Shown here in pieces: positions 8,773-17,434 of a stretch of DNA of 64,000 nucleotides (within the stretch, counting starts at the first letter, position 1; every line of letters begins with the position of its first letter). The notes below the pieces were generated by a model. It ran no database searches and had not been told where the DNA came from. It saw nothing but the letters and a program-made list of their open reading frames with translations. This DNA comes from Agrococcus jenensis (GTDB lineage Bacteria; Actinomycetota; Actinomycetes; Actinomycetales; Microbacteriaceae), in NCBI RefSeq assembly GCF_003752465.1, contig NZ_RKHJ01000001.1:2542001-2606000 (forward strand), in the 5' to 3' direction. The position numbers and the translations under genes are program-made.

Positions 8773-9197
8773 CGCTCACCCCCGCCCTGCAGCGGACGGT
8801 CGACGACTTCCAGGCGATGGAGGAGGGCGACCGGCTGCAGCTGCTGCTCGAGTTCGCCGACGAGCTGCCCGAGCTGCCGCAGCGCTACGCCGACCACCCC
8901 GACCTGCTCGAGCGCGTCGCCGAGTGCCAGTCGCCGGTGTTCCTCTTCGTCGAGGTCGACGAGCGCGTGCATGTGCACGCGACCGCTCCGGCGGAGTCGC
9001 CGACCACCCGCGGGTTCGCGTCGATCCTCGCGCAGGGCCTCGAGGGCGCGAGCGCCGACGAGGCGCTCGCGGTGCCGACCGACATGCCGCGCCTCCTCGG
9101 GCTCGACCGCGTCGTCTCGCCGCTGCGCCTGCGCGGCATGGCCGGCATGCTGGGGCGCATCCAGCGCCAGGTGCGGGAGCGCGCCGCGGCCCGCTGA
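8769..9197 (+). CDS. sufE: SufE-like sulfur acceptor protein
   Basis: A 142-residue SufE-family protein, which accepts sulfane sulfur on a conserved cysteine and passes it to an assembly machinery. The active Cys is in [15 protein letters not shown] at about residue 53. Normal family length is about 140. The ATG overlaps the stop of the upstream rhodanese (ATGA), giving a two-gene operon. The canonical partner SufS is not here; coupling to a rhodanese suggests that sulfur comes from thiosulfate or mercaptopyruvate, which is inference. The segment [22 protein letters not shown] ends the protein as in other actinobacterial members. Confidence 0.9.
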   Translation: MTLTPALQRTVDDFQAMEEGDRLQLLLEFADELPELPQRYADHPDLLERVAECQSPVFLFVEVDERVHVHATAPAESPTTRGFASILAQGLEGASADEALAVPTDMPRLLGLDRVVSPLRLRGMAGMLGRIQRQVRERAAAR

Positions 9198-9226
9198 TCG
9201 ACCGCTCGCTCGCGCTGCCGACGAGT

Positions 9227-9380
9227 CCTCGATTGGTCGCTGCCGCACGCCGCGGGTTCTCGTTTGGTCGCTCCCGCCCCCGCGGGTGATCGATTGGTCG
9301 CCAGTGGCTGCTCAGCGCCCCCGTGGACCACCACGAGCGACCAATCGAAGTCCCGCACCGCCACCAGCGACCACTCGGAG
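9227..9380. repeat. Cluster of direct and inverted GATTGGTCGC repeats
   Basis: Between sufE and the hydrolase gene, three direct copies of TCGATTGGTCGC-like sequence occur (about 9229-9241, 9259-9271 and 9289-9301). Two inverted copies follow (GAGCGACCAATCGA at 9335-9348 and AGCGACCACTCGG at 9365-9377). The copies can pair into a large stem. Both neighbouring genes converge here, so it may double as a terminator, but the multiplicity suggests a dispersed intergenic repeat family. Confidence 0.7.
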
Positions 9381-9399
9381 GACCGGACGGGGCGCCCCG

Positions 9400-10611
9400 T
9401 CAGTCGAACGCGGCGATGCCCCGCTCGTCGAGCCAGCCGCCCAGCTCGCGCAGGTAGCGCGCCCGGTCGAGGTTCCACAGCTTCGTGTGCCGCGCCGTGC
9501 GCCACTCGCGGTAGTCGACGATGTCGGGACGCGCCTCGGCGAGCGCTCGCGAGGCGTCCGGCGGCACGAAGCCGTCGTCGGCGGAGTGGAGCAGCAGGAT
9601 CGGCTGCGTCAGCGCATCCGCGTGCAGCACGTTGTCGAGCTCGTCGAAGTCGAGGCTGCGGCTGCCGGAGAGCAGTGCCGCGGGCGACTCGAGCAGGCCG
9701 ATCGCCGTGTCGACGAGCCATGCCGGCTTCCGCACCAGCGCGACCTGCAGGCGCAGGGTCGGCTGCCACCGCACCACCGGCGAGTCGAGCACGATCGCCA
9801 CGATGCGTCGGCGGTGGCGGGAGCGGCGCGCCACCTGCAGCGCGATCTGCCCGCCCATCGACCACCCCATGAGCACGATGTGCCGCGCGCCGCGGGCGAC
9901 CGCGAAGCCGATCGCATCGTCGACGTCGCGCCACTCGTCGAGGCCCAGCCGGAACTTGCCGTCGCGGCTCGGCGGCGCCTCGGTGTCGTTGCGGTAGGAG
10001 ACGGCCATGCAGGGGATGCCGCGCTCGAGGAACGCCGGCACGGCACGGATGGTCTCGCGTCGCGTGACGCCGCGGCCGTGCACCTGGATGCACCAGGTGT
10101 GCGCCTCCTGATCGCCCATGATCCACGCGGGCGCGAGCCCCAGCTCGGTCGGCACGTCGACGCGCTCGACGTCGTCGGTCACCTCCTGCGGCAGGTGCAG
10201 CACATATCCGGACCAGCGGGCGCTCGTCGCCCCGGCGAGCAGCTCGCGCGCGGGCTCGTCGATCGCGCGGGTGACGCTGTCCGCGTCCTCCGCGACCACG
10301 GGGCCGAGCACCGCGTGCCGCTCCCCCACCCACAGCGCGTACGTGCCCGGCAGCCCGGTGTCCGGCGTGCGGCCGAGCCGCACGCCGCGCGCGTCGACGC
10401 CGAGGATCCGGATGTCGTCGGGCTGCGTGCGCGGCGGCGTGACGAGCATCGACGCGAGCACCGCCGAGGCACCGGTGATGGCGAGGCCTGCGCCCGCGAC
10501 GAGCACGCCGGCCCCGGCGAGCGCGATCGCGCCGGCGCGGCGGGAGGCGCGGGTGGCACGCCGGGCGGCGGGCGCGGGGGCGGTGGCGGCGCGCCTCGCT
10601 CGGGTGGTCAC
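9400..10611 (-). CDS. Alpha/beta hydrolase with N-terminal membrane anchor
   Basis: A 403-residue protein. A basic, Arg-rich N-terminus (VTTRARRAATAP...) precedes one hydrophobic segment (GAIALAGAGVLVAGAGLAI, about residues 30-50), so the domain is probably membrane-anchored outside the cell. The hydrolase domain has the nucleophile elbow GWSMGGQIAL, an acid in LLLHSADDGFVPP and the terminal His in RTARHTKLW. The substrate is unknown; an esterase or acyl hydrolase is likely. Start GTG 10611 is taken because TACGAT (10623-10618) is six bases upstream. It diverges from the DUF3000 gene with 22 bases between the start codons. Confidence 0.85.
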   Translation of the reverse strand: MTTRARRAATAPAPAARRATRASRRAGAIALAGAGVLVAGAGLAITGASAVLASMLVTPPRTQPDDIRILGVDARGVRLGRTPDTGLPGTYALWVGERHAVLGPVVAEDADSVTRAIDEPARELLAGATSARWSGYVLHLPQEVTDDVERVDVPTELGLAPAWIMGDQEAHTWCIQVHGRGVTRRETIRAVPAFLERGIPCMAVSYRNDTEAPPSRDGKFRLGLDEWRDVDDAIGFAVARGARHIVLMGWSMGGQIALQVARRSRHRRRIVAIVLDSPVVRWQPTLRLQVALVRKPAWLVDTAIGLLESPAALLSGSRSLDFDELDNVLHADALTQPILLLHSADDGFVPPDASRALAEARPDIVDYREWRTARHTKLWNLDRARYLRELGGWLDERGIAAFD

Positions 10612-10617
10612 GGGGGA

Positions 10618-10627
10618 ATCGTAGTCT
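10618..10627. promoter_or_regulatory. Back-to-back overlapping -10 elements
   Basis: The plus strand has TAGTCT at 10622-10627, six bases before the DUF3000 GTG (10634). The minus strand has TACGAT at 10623-10618, six bases before the hydrolase GTG (10611). The two hexamers overlap by two bases, so only one RNA polymerase could melt this site at a time. Both genes would be leaderless. Confidence 0.65.
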
Positions 10628-10633
10628 TGCCGG

Positions 10634-11230
10634 GTGGACACGAGCAGTGGAGCCCCCGCCCCCGAACCCGAGGCGTTCCGCGCTGCCGTCGACCAGCTGC
10701 GGCGCGCGGAGCTCCGCTCCGAGCTGTCGGTGCGCGAGATCCCGGCACCCGGGCGCATCGCGCCGCACTCCTTCGCGATCGCGGCCGACGTCGGCGTGAC
10801 GAGCCACGGGCACGACTCCGACCTCGGCACCGGCCGCTTCATCCTCATGCACGACCCCGAGGAGCCCGAGGCCTGGGGCGGCGACTTCCGCATCGTGAGC
10901 TTCACGCAGGCGTCGCAGGATCCCGAGATCGGCGTCGACCCGTTCCTCGCCGAGGTCACCTGGACCTACCTGCTCGAGGCGCTCGAGCAGCGCGGCGCCG
11001 AGCACCACTCGGAGTCGGGCACCGCGACGAAGATCCTCTCGAGCGGCTTCGGCGAGCTCGCCGCGCAGGGCGATGGCGCGCAGATCGAGCTCCGCGCATC
11101 CTGGACGCCCACCGGTCACGACTTCGGCGCCCACCTCACCGCCTGGACCGACCTGCTCTGCGCCATCGCGGGCCTCCCGGTGCAGCCCGGCGCCACGGGC
11201 CTCGACGCGCACAGGCGCACGCGTGGCTGA
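10634..11230 (+). CDS. DUF3000 domain protein
   Basis: A 198-residue soluble protein of the actinobacterial DUF3000 family, function unknown. Characteristic segments are FRAAVDQLRRAELRSE, GRIAPHSFAIAADV, the GTGRFILMHDPEEPEAWGG block and VTWTYLLEALEQRGA. No catalytic motif is evident. Start GTG 10634 follows a -10 box by six bases. Its end overlaps the RNase D gene by eight bases, a pairing widely seen in actinobacteria, suggesting coupled expression and perhaps a role connected with RNA metabolism (inference only). Confidence 0.9.
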   Translation: MDTSSGAPAPEPEAFRAAVDQLRRAELRSELSVREIPAPGRIAPHSFAIAADVGVTSHGHDSDLGTGRFILMHDPEEPEAWGGDFRIVSFTQASQDPEIGVDPFLAEVTWTYLLEALEQRGAEHHSESGTATKILSSGFGELAAQGDGAQIELRASWTPTGHDFGAHLTAWTDLLCAIAGLPVQPGATGLDAHRRTRG

Positions 11231-12443
11231 GCTGCGCGAGGCCGTCGCGGAGGGTCCCTTCGACGTCATCGCCGACCCGGATGCCCTGCGGGAGGCAGCC
11301 GATCGGCTCGCGGCCGGCACGGGGCCGGTCGCCGTCGACGCGGAGCGGGCGAGCGGCTTCCGCTACTCGCAGCGGGCGTACCTCGTGCAGCTGCACCGCC
11401 GCGGCGCGGGCACCGTGCTCGTCGACCCGACGACGATCGACGACCTCTCGCCGCTCCAGGACGCGATCGGCGGCGAGGAGTGGATCATCCACGCCGCGAG
11501 CCAGGACCTGCCGTGCCTGCGCGAGGTGGGCCTCGAGCCCGCCACCCTCTTCGACACCGAGCTCGGCGCCCGCCTCGCCGGCTTCGAGCGCGTCGGCCTC
11601 GCCGCGGTCACCGAGCGGCTCGTCGGGCTGAGCCTCCGCAAGGAGCACGGCGCGGCAGACTGGTCGACCCGGCCGATCCCCCGCTCCTGGCTCGAGTACG
11701 CCGCGCTCGACGTCGAGGTGCTGCCGGATGCGCGCGACGCGCTCGCCGAGGAGCTCGCCCGGCAGGGCAAGGAGGAGCTCGCGGCGCAGGAGTTCGCCTA
11801 CGCGCTCGAGCGCCGTCCCAAGCCGCCGGCTGCCGAGCCGTGGCGCCGGCTCTCCGGCATCCAGGCGATCCGCGACCGACGGCAGCTCGCCGTCGCGCGC
11901 GAGCTGTGGCTCGCCCGCGACGAGCTCGCGCGCTCCACCGACACCGCGCCCGGCCGGCTCGTGCCCGATCGGTCGCTGCTCGCCGCCGCGCTCGCCGATG
12001 TCGACGCCAAGGGCCGCCTCGCGGCGCGCAAGGACTTCACCGGCCGCGCGAGCCGCAGCGAGCTCGACCGCTGGTGGGCCGCCATCGAGGCCGGCCGCGC
12101 CACGGACGATCCTCCCGCGCTGCGGGCGAGGTCCGACGAGCCGCCGCCCCCGCGCTTCTGGCGCTCGCGCAAGCCCGAGGCCGACGTGCGGCTCAAGCAC
12201 GCCCGCGCGGCCGTGCAGGCCGCGGCCGAGGAGCTGTCGATGCCGGCCGAGAACCTGCTGGCGCCCGACACGATCCGCCGCCTCGCATGGGAGCGCGTCG
12301 AGTCGACCCCCGAGGCGGTCGCCGAGGCGCTCCGGGAGCGCGATGCACGGCCCTGGCAGGTTGCCGCGACTGCACAGAGGATCGCTGCTGCATTTGTAGA
12401 GGCCGACCAAGCCGGTCCCGACCCCGCCGACGCCCCCTCGTAG
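11223..12443 (+). CDS. rnd: Ribonuclease D with HRDC domain
   Basis: A 406-residue 3'-5' exoribonuclease of the DEDDy family that trims tRNA and other structured RNA 3' ends. Exo I is GPVAVDAERASGF (Asp and Glu), Exo II is IIHAASQDLPCL (Asp) and Exo III is WLEYAALDVEVLPD (Tyr and Asp). An HRDC helix bundle follows around residues 205-300 and a second HRDC-like segment near the end (RRLAWERVES). Start GTG 11223 overlaps the DUF3000 stop by eight bases. The length is usual for actinobacterial members. The 77-base gap to fadA contains a TACACT hexamer at 12482-12487 that could start fadA transcription. Confidence 0.92.
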   Translation: MAELREAVAEGPFDVIADPDALREAADRLAAGTGPVAVDAERASGFRYSQRAYLVQLHRRGAGTVLVDPTTIDDLSPLQDAIGGEEWIIHAASQDLPCLREVGLEPATLFDTELGARLAGFERVGLAAVTERLVGLSLRKEHGAADWSTRPIPRSWLEYAALDVEVLPDARDALAEELARQGKEELAAQEFAYALERRPKPPAAEPWRRLSGIQAIRDRRQLAVARELWLARDELARSTDTAPGRLVPDRSLLAAALADVDAKGRLAARKDFTGRASRSELDRWWAAIEAGRATDDPPALRARSDEPPPPRFWRSRKPEADVRLKHARAAVQAAAEELSMPAENLLAPDTIRRLAWERVESTPEAVAEALRERDARPWQVAATAQRIAAAFVEADQAGPDPADAPS

Positions 12444-12520
12444 GAAGCGGCAACCGCGGAGCGCGCCCTCGGCGCGCATTCCTACACTGATGCCGCAATC
12501 ACCCCCAATCAGGAGGCATC

Positions 12521-13723
12521 GTGGCTGACGACGACGTCGTGTTCGTGGACGGCGTCCGCACCCCATTCGGGCGCGCGGGCGAGAAGGGCATGTACTGGCA
12601 GACCCGAGCGGACGACCTCGCGGTCAAGGCGCTCACCGGTCTGCTCGAGCGGAACCCGAGCCTGCCGCTCGACCGCATCGACGACGTCGCGATCGCCGCG
12701 ACGACGCAGACGGGTGACCAGGGCCTCACGCTCGGCCGCACCGTCGGCATGCTCGCCGGCCTCCCCGTCACCGTGCCGGGCTACGCGCTCGACCGCATGT
12801 GCGCCGGCGCCATGACGGCCGTCACGACCGTCGCGGGCGGCATCGCCTTCGGCGCCTACGACGTCGCGATCGCCGGTGGCGTCGAGCACATGGGCCGCCA
12901 CCCGATGGGCCTCGACGCCGACCCGAACCCTCGCTTCGTCGCCGAGAAGCTGGTCTCGATGGACGCGCTCAACATGGGCAAGACGGCAGAGCGCATCCAC
13001 GACCGCTACCCGCACCTGACGAAGGAGCGGTCCGACCGCTACGCGATGGCGTCGCAGCACAAGTACGCCGCCGCGCTCGAGGCCGGGCACATCCAGCACG
13101 ACCTCGTCCCGGTCGCGACGCAGACGGCAGAGGGCTGGGGGCTCGCCACCGCAGACGAGGCGCCGCGCCCCGGCACGACGATGGAGGGCCTCGCGGCGCT
13201 CAAGACGCCGTTCCGCGACCACGGCCGCGTGACGGCCGGCAACGCATCCGGCCTCAACGACGGCGCGACGATGTCGATCGTCGCCTCGTCGTCGGCGGCG
13301 AAGGAGCTCCGCCTGGCGACCAGGATGCGCATGGTCTCGTTCGCGTTCGCGGGCGTCGACCCCGACATCATGGGCATCGGCCCGGTGCCGTCGACCGAGA
13401 AGGCGCTGCGCAAGGCGGGCCTCGACATCTCGGACATCGGCCTCTTCGAGCTGAACGAGGCGTTCGCGGTGCAGGTGCTCGCCTTCACCGACCACTTCGG
13501 CATCGACGACGACGATCCCCGCATCAACCCGTGGGGCGGCGCGATCGCGATCGGCCACCCGCTCGCCTCCTCCGGGGTGCGCCTCATGCTGCAGCTCGCG
13601 CGCCAGTTCGAGCAGCGCCCCGACGTGCGCTTCGGCATCACGGCGATGTGCGTCGGCCTCGGCCAGGGCGGCACCGTCATCTGGGAGAACCCCAACCACA
13701 AGCGCTACGGGAAGGGCATCTGA
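12521..13723 (+). CDS. fadA: Acetyl-CoA C-acyltransferase (3-ketoacyl-CoA thiolase)
   Basis: A 400-residue thiolase that cleaves 3-ketoacyl-CoA with CoA in fatty-acid beta-oxidation. The nucleophilic Cys is in LDRMCAGAMTAV (about residue 92). The second catalytic block is AIAIGHPLASSGVRL (His) and the C-terminal acid/base Cys lies in GITAMCVGLGQGG. A strong ribosome site AGGAGG precedes the GTG start by about five bases, and TACACT (12482-12487) is a possible -10. The stop overlaps the fadB ATG (TGATG), so the two subunits of the trifunctional complex are coupled. FadI-type thiolases are similar; the pairing favours FadA. Confidence 0.94.
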   Translation: MADDDVVFVDGVRTPFGRAGEKGMYWQTRADDLAVKALTGLLERNPSLPLDRIDDVAIAATTQTGDQGLTLGRTVGMLAGLPVTVPGYALDRMCAGAMTAVTTVAGGIAFGAYDVAIAGGVEHMGRHPMGLDADPNPRFVAEKLVSMDALNMGKTAERIHDRYPHLTKERSDRYAMASQHKYAAALEAGHIQHDLVPVATQTAEGWGLATADEAPRPGTTMEGLAALKTPFRDHGRVTAGNASGLNDGATMSIVASSSAAKELRLATRMRMVSFAFAGVDPDIMGIGPVPSTEKALRKAGLDISDIGLFELNEAFAVQVLAFTDHFGIDDDDPRINPWGGAIAIGHPLASSGVRLMLQLARQFEQRPDVRFGITAMCVGLGQGGTVIWENPNHKRYGKGI

Positions 13724-15864
13724 TGGCCGTCCGCGACGAGTTCCCCCTGCTGGCCGCCGCCGAGCTCGACGAGGTCATCACGCACAGCCACGTGCGCGAC
13801 ATCGCGCTGCGCTCCGGGCGCACGATGGCCCTCATCACGCTCGACAACGGCCGCGACCACACGCGCCCGTCGACGCTCGGCCCCGCCACGCTCTTCGAGC
13901 TCGGCGACACCCTCGAGGCGCAGCGCGACCGCGCCGCGAAGGGCGAGATCGACGCCATCGCGGTCACCGGCAAGCCCTACTTCCTCGCGGCGGGCGTCGA
14001 CCTCAGCAACGTGGCCGACATCCCCGACCGTGCGACGGCGGCCGAGCTGCCCCGCCTCGGCCACCGCGTGCTCGGCCTGCTGCACCAGGCGCCCGTGCCG
14101 ACGTTCGTCTTCATCAACGGCCTCGCGCTCGGCGGAGGGCTCGAGATCGGGCTGAACGCCGACTACCGCACGATCAACGCCGCGGCGCCCGCGGTCGGCC
14201 TGCCCGAGGTCTTCCTCGGGCTCGTCCCCGGCTGGGGCGGCGCGACGATCCTGCCGAACCTCATCGGCATCGAGCGCGCGCTCAAGGTCGTGATCGAGAA
14301 CCCGCTCAAGCAGAACCGCGTGCTGAAGCCCGCGGAGGCGCTCGAGCTCGGCATCGCCGACGCGATGTTCGTCCCTGCCACGTTCCTCGAGTCGTCGATC
14401 CGCTGGGCCGACGAGGTGCTCGGCGGCAAGAAGGTCGACCGACCGCACGTCCCGGGCGCCATCGAGCGCGCGGTGAAGTGGCCGATCGCGGTGCGCATCG
14501 CGCGCGAGACGGTCGAGAAGAAGCTCGGCACGGTCCCGCAGTCGCCCTACCGCGCCCTCGACCTGCTCGAGCTCGCGCGGAAGAACGACCGCTCGCTCGG
14601 CTTCGCCGCCGAGGACGACGCGATCGCCGAGCTGAGCGGCGGCGACCAGTTCGCGGCATCGATCTACGCGTTCAACCTCGTGCAGAAGCGGGCGAAGCGC
14701 CCGGCGGGCGCGCCCGACAAGGCGCTCGCGAAGCCGGTCACGAAGGTCGGCATCATCGGCGCCGGCCTCATGGCCAGCCAGTTCGCGCTGCTGTTCGTGC
14801 GCCGCCTGCAGGTGCCGGTCGTCATCACCGACCTCGACCAGGCCCGCGTCGACACGGCCGTCGCCGGCATCCGCCGCGAGATCACCACGCTCGTCGGCAA
14901 GGGCCGCATCTCGGACGACGAGGGCAAGCGCCTCACCGCGCTCATCTCCGGCACGGTCGACAAGGCCGACTTCGCCGATTGCGACTGGGTCATCGAGGCG
15001 GTCTTCGAGGAGCTCGGCGTCAAGCAGCAGGTGTTCGCCGAGGTCGAGCCGCACCTCTCCGAGACGGCCGTCATGGCGACGAACACGTCGAGCCTCTCGG
15101 TCGAGCAGATCGGTGCGAAGCTCGCCCACCCGGAGCGCCTGGTCGGCTTCCACTTCTTCAACCCGGTCGCCGTCATGCCGCTCATCGAGGTCGTCAACAC
15201 GCCGGCCACCGACGACGCGACCCTCGCGACCGCGATGCGGGTGGCGAAGGACCTCAGGAAGAACGCGGTCATCACGCGCGACACCCCCGGCTTCGTGGTC
15301 AACCGGGTGCTCGCCAAGCTGCTCGGCGAGGCGATGCACGCCGTCGAGCAGGGCTCGTCGTTCGAGGACGTCGTCGCCGCGCAGCGCGCGTTCGGCTTCC
15401 CGATGGACCCGTTCGTGCTGCTCGACCTCGTCGGGCTCAAGGTCGGCGCGCACGTGCTCGACACCCACCACGGCGCCTTCCCCGACCGCTTCTTCGAGTC
15501 GCCGGCGCTCCACGAGCTCGCCGCCGAGGGCGTGCTGCTCGAGAAGGACGGCAAGGGCGAGCCGAAGGGCATCGACAAGCGGGCCCGCAAAATCGTCGCG
15601 AAGCACAGGCCCGCGGGTGCGGTCGCGCTCTCGGTCGACGAGTTGCGGCTGCGGATCGAGGACGGCCTCGCCGACGAGATCAAGCGGATGCTCGAGACGC
15701 AAGTCGTCGAGGCCGCGGAGGACATCGACCTCTGCATGATCCTCGGCGCCGGGTGGCCCTTCCACATGGGCGGGATCACGCCGTACCTCGACCGGGTCGG
15801 CGCCTCCGAGCGGGTCTTCGGCGGCACCTTCCACGACCCCCGCGTCGCCGGGCCGAAGGCCTGA
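13723..15864 (+). CDS. fadB: Fatty-acid oxidation multifunctional protein: enoyl-CoA hydratase / 3-hydroxyacyl-CoA dehydrogenase
   Basis: A 713-residue bifunctional enzyme. The N-terminal crotonase domain (about 1-300) includes KPYFLAAGVDLSN, the oxyanion segment ALGGGLEIGLNADY and LPEVFLGLVPGWGG with a catalytic Glu. The 3-hydroxyacyl-CoA dehydrogenase domain begins KVGIIGAGLMASQFA (NAD-binding, about 340), with NTSSLSVEQIG and the catalytic HFFNPVAVMPLIEVV. A C-terminal helical domain ends near GGITPYLDRVG. It hydrates enoyl-CoA and oxidises 3-hydroxyacyl-CoA, feeding FadA. The start shares one base with the fadA stop. No acyl-CoA dehydrogenase or ligase is adjacent. Confidence 0.94.
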   Translation: MAVRDEFPLLAAAELDEVITHSHVRDIALRSGRTMALITLDNGRDHTRPSTLGPATLFELGDTLEAQRDRAAKGEIDAIAVTGKPYFLAAGVDLSNVADIPDRATAAELPRLGHRVLGLLHQAPVPTFVFINGLALGGGLEIGLNADYRTINAAAPAVGLPEVFLGLVPGWGGATILPNLIGIERALKVVIENPLKQNRVLKPAEALELGIADAMFVPATFLESSIRWADEVLGGKKVDRPHVPGAIERAVKWPIAVRIARETVEKKLGTVPQSPYRALDLLELARKNDRSLGFAAEDDAIAELSGGDQFAASIYAFNLVQKRAKRPAGAPDKALAKPVTKVGIIGAGLMASQFALLFVRRLQVPVVITDLDQARVDTAVAGIRREITTLVGKGRISDDEGKRLTALISGTVDKADFADCDWVIEAVFEELGVKQQVFAEVEPHLSETAVMATNTSSLSVEQIGAKLAHPERLVGFHFFNPVAVMPLIEVVNTPATDDATLATAMRVAKDLRKNAVITRDTPGFVVNRVLAKLLGEAMHAVEQGSSFEDVVAAQRAFGFPMDPFVLLDLVGLKVGAHVLDTHHGAFPDRFFESPALHELAAEGVLLEKDGKGEPKGIDKRARKIVAKHRPAGAVALSVDELRLRIEDGLADEIKRMLETQVVEAAEDIDLCMILGAGWPFHMGGITPYLDRVGASERVFGGTFHDPRVAGPKA

Positions 15865-15890
15865 CCGGCCGCATCCGGCAGACTGGCGGG

Positions 15891-17393
15891 ATGCACGCCG
15901 CCATCGACGCCCTCGCCCGTGACCTCGCTGCAGCGGGGCTCACGAGCGAGGGCGTCCGTGCGCTCGTCGGCGACGACGCCGACGCGGCGCTCGCCCGCAT
16001 GGTGGCCGAGCCGGCGCGCCGGGCGGCGCTGCGTCGGCCCGGTGCGCGCTCGACGCTGCTGCAGGCGTTCGTGCTCGGCGACCCCGTGCCGGAGGCCGCG
16101 ATGGCGGAGGCGCTGCCCGCCATGGGCGTCGACGGCGCCCTCGCGCTCGGCATCGTCGGGCGCCGCGCCGGGCGGGTGCCGCTGGTCGCGCCGCTCGTCG
16201 CCATCCGTCCGCATGCGTTCCGCGACGCGCTCGGCAAGGGCGAGTGGTGGATCGCGAGCGACCTCGACGAGCTCGCGGGCGTCGCACCGCTGCGCCCCGA
16301 CCACGTGCTCGGCGTCGGCGGCGCCGCCCGCACGCTCGCGTCGCTGCTGCCGCCCCTCCCCGTCGACCGCGCGCTCGACCTCGGCACGGGCTGCGGCGTC
16401 ATCGCGCTGCACCTGCGACGGCTCGCGTCGCGCGTCGTGGCGACCGACATCTCGGAGCGCGCGCTCTGGTTCACCGGCCTCAACGCCCGGCTGAACGGCG
16501 TCGACGGCATCGAGACGCGGCTCGGGTCGCTCTTCGCGCCGGTGGCCGGCGAGCGCTTCGACCTCATCGCCTCCAACCCGCCCTTCGTCATCACCCCGCG
16601 CGCCGAGGGCGTGCCGGCCTACGAGTACCGCGACGGCGGCGCGACCGGTGACGGGCTCATGGCGGCAGTGGTGGGCGGCCTCGCCGCGCATCTCGCGCCG
16701 GGCGGCGACGCACGGCTGCTCGGCAACTGGGAGACGGTCGCCGACGAGGCAGGCATCGACCGGGTGCGGGCGTGGGCAGCCGGGCTCGACGCATGGGCGA
16801 TCGAGCGCGAGTCGCTCGATCCGGTGCGCTACGCCGAGCTGTGGCTGCGCGACGGCGGCACGCTCCCCCGCGACGAGGCGCACGACGCGCTGCTCGACGC
16901 CTGGCTCGACGACTTCGAGGCGCGCGGGGTCTCGGCCGTCGGCATGGGCTGGCTGGCGCTGCGCCTGCCCGCGACCGGCGGCGCGAGTCTCGACCGCTTC
17001 GAGCGGCTGCCGCAGGCGATCGCGCTCGAGCACGCGGGCGCGCACCTCGCGGCGGCGTTCGACGCGGCCGCCTGGCTCGCCGGGCTCGACGACGGCGCCC
17101 TCGCCCTCGAGCGCCTCGAGCGTGCGCCCGACGTCACGGAGGCGCACCACCAGCTGCCGGGCGCCGCGGGGCCGAACGTCATCGAGCTGCGCCAGGGCGG
17201 CGCGCTCGGCCGCACCCTCTCGGTCGACACCGCGCTCGCGGCGCTCGTGGGCGCGTGCGACGGCGAGCTGCCGGTGGGCGTGCTCATCGGCGCGATCGCG
17301 GGCCTGCTGGAGGTCGACGAGCCGATCCTGGCGGCGGACCTGCTGCCGCGCGTCCGCGAGCTCGTGCTGACGGGCTTCCTGCGCGCGGCCTGA
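15891..17393 (+). CDS. DUF7059 / class I SAM methyltransferase with NPPF motif
   Basis: A 500-residue protein. An actinobacterial N-terminal helical domain (about 1-100) is followed by a Rossmann methyltransferase: motif I ALDLGTGCGVIALHL, acidic VVATDISERALWF and motif IV LIASNPPFVITP. NPPF/NPPY marks N-methylation of an amide or base, as in the PrmC/HemK and RsmC groups. A C-terminal region of about 200 residues has no motif I know. The substrate is uncertain; a glutamine or adenine/guanine nitrogen is plausible. CAGACT at 15879-15884 is six bases before the ATG, so it is probably leaderless and independent of fadAB. Confidence 0.88.
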   Translation: MHAAIDALARDLAAAGLTSEGVRALVGDDADAALARMVAEPARRAALRRPGARSTLLQAFVLGDPVPEAAMAEALPAMGVDGALALGIVGRRAGRVPLVAPLVAIRPHAFRDALGKGEWWIASDLDELAGVAPLRPDHVLGVGGAARTLASLLPPLPVDRALDLGTGCGVIALHLRRLASRVVATDISERALWFTGLNARLNGVDGIETRLGSLFAPVAGERFDLIASNPPFVITPRAEGVPAYEYRDGGATGDGLMAAVVGGLAAHLAPGGDARLLGNWETVADEAGIDRVRAWAAGLDAWAIERESLDPVRYAELWLRDGGTLPRDEAHDALLDAWLDDFEARGVSAVGMGWLALRLPATGGASLDRFERLPQAIALEHAGAHLAAAFDAAAWLAGLDDGALALERLERAPDVTEAHHQLPGAAGPNVIELRQGGALGRTLSVDTALAALVGACDGELPVGVLIGAIAGLLEVDEPILAADLLPRVRELVLTGFLRAA

Positions 17394-17396
17394 CGG

Positions 17397-17434
17397 CTCG
17401 CCGCCTGACGATGCAGCGCCCGTCAGGCGGCGAG
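17397..17434. terminator. Convergent terminator between methyltransferase and nnrD
   Basis: A perfect 14-base-pair stem (arm CTCGCCGCCTGACG at 17397-17410, partner 17421-17434) with a ten-base loop begins four bases after the plus-strand stop. Its right arm includes the last codons of the minus-strand nnrD gene, so one hairpin serves both convergent genes. Confidence 0.75.

Noticed and set aside
9227..9380. Repeat cluster as a CRISPR array
   Set aside because: Repeats are about 12 bases with mixed orientation and irregular spacing, and no cas genes are present.
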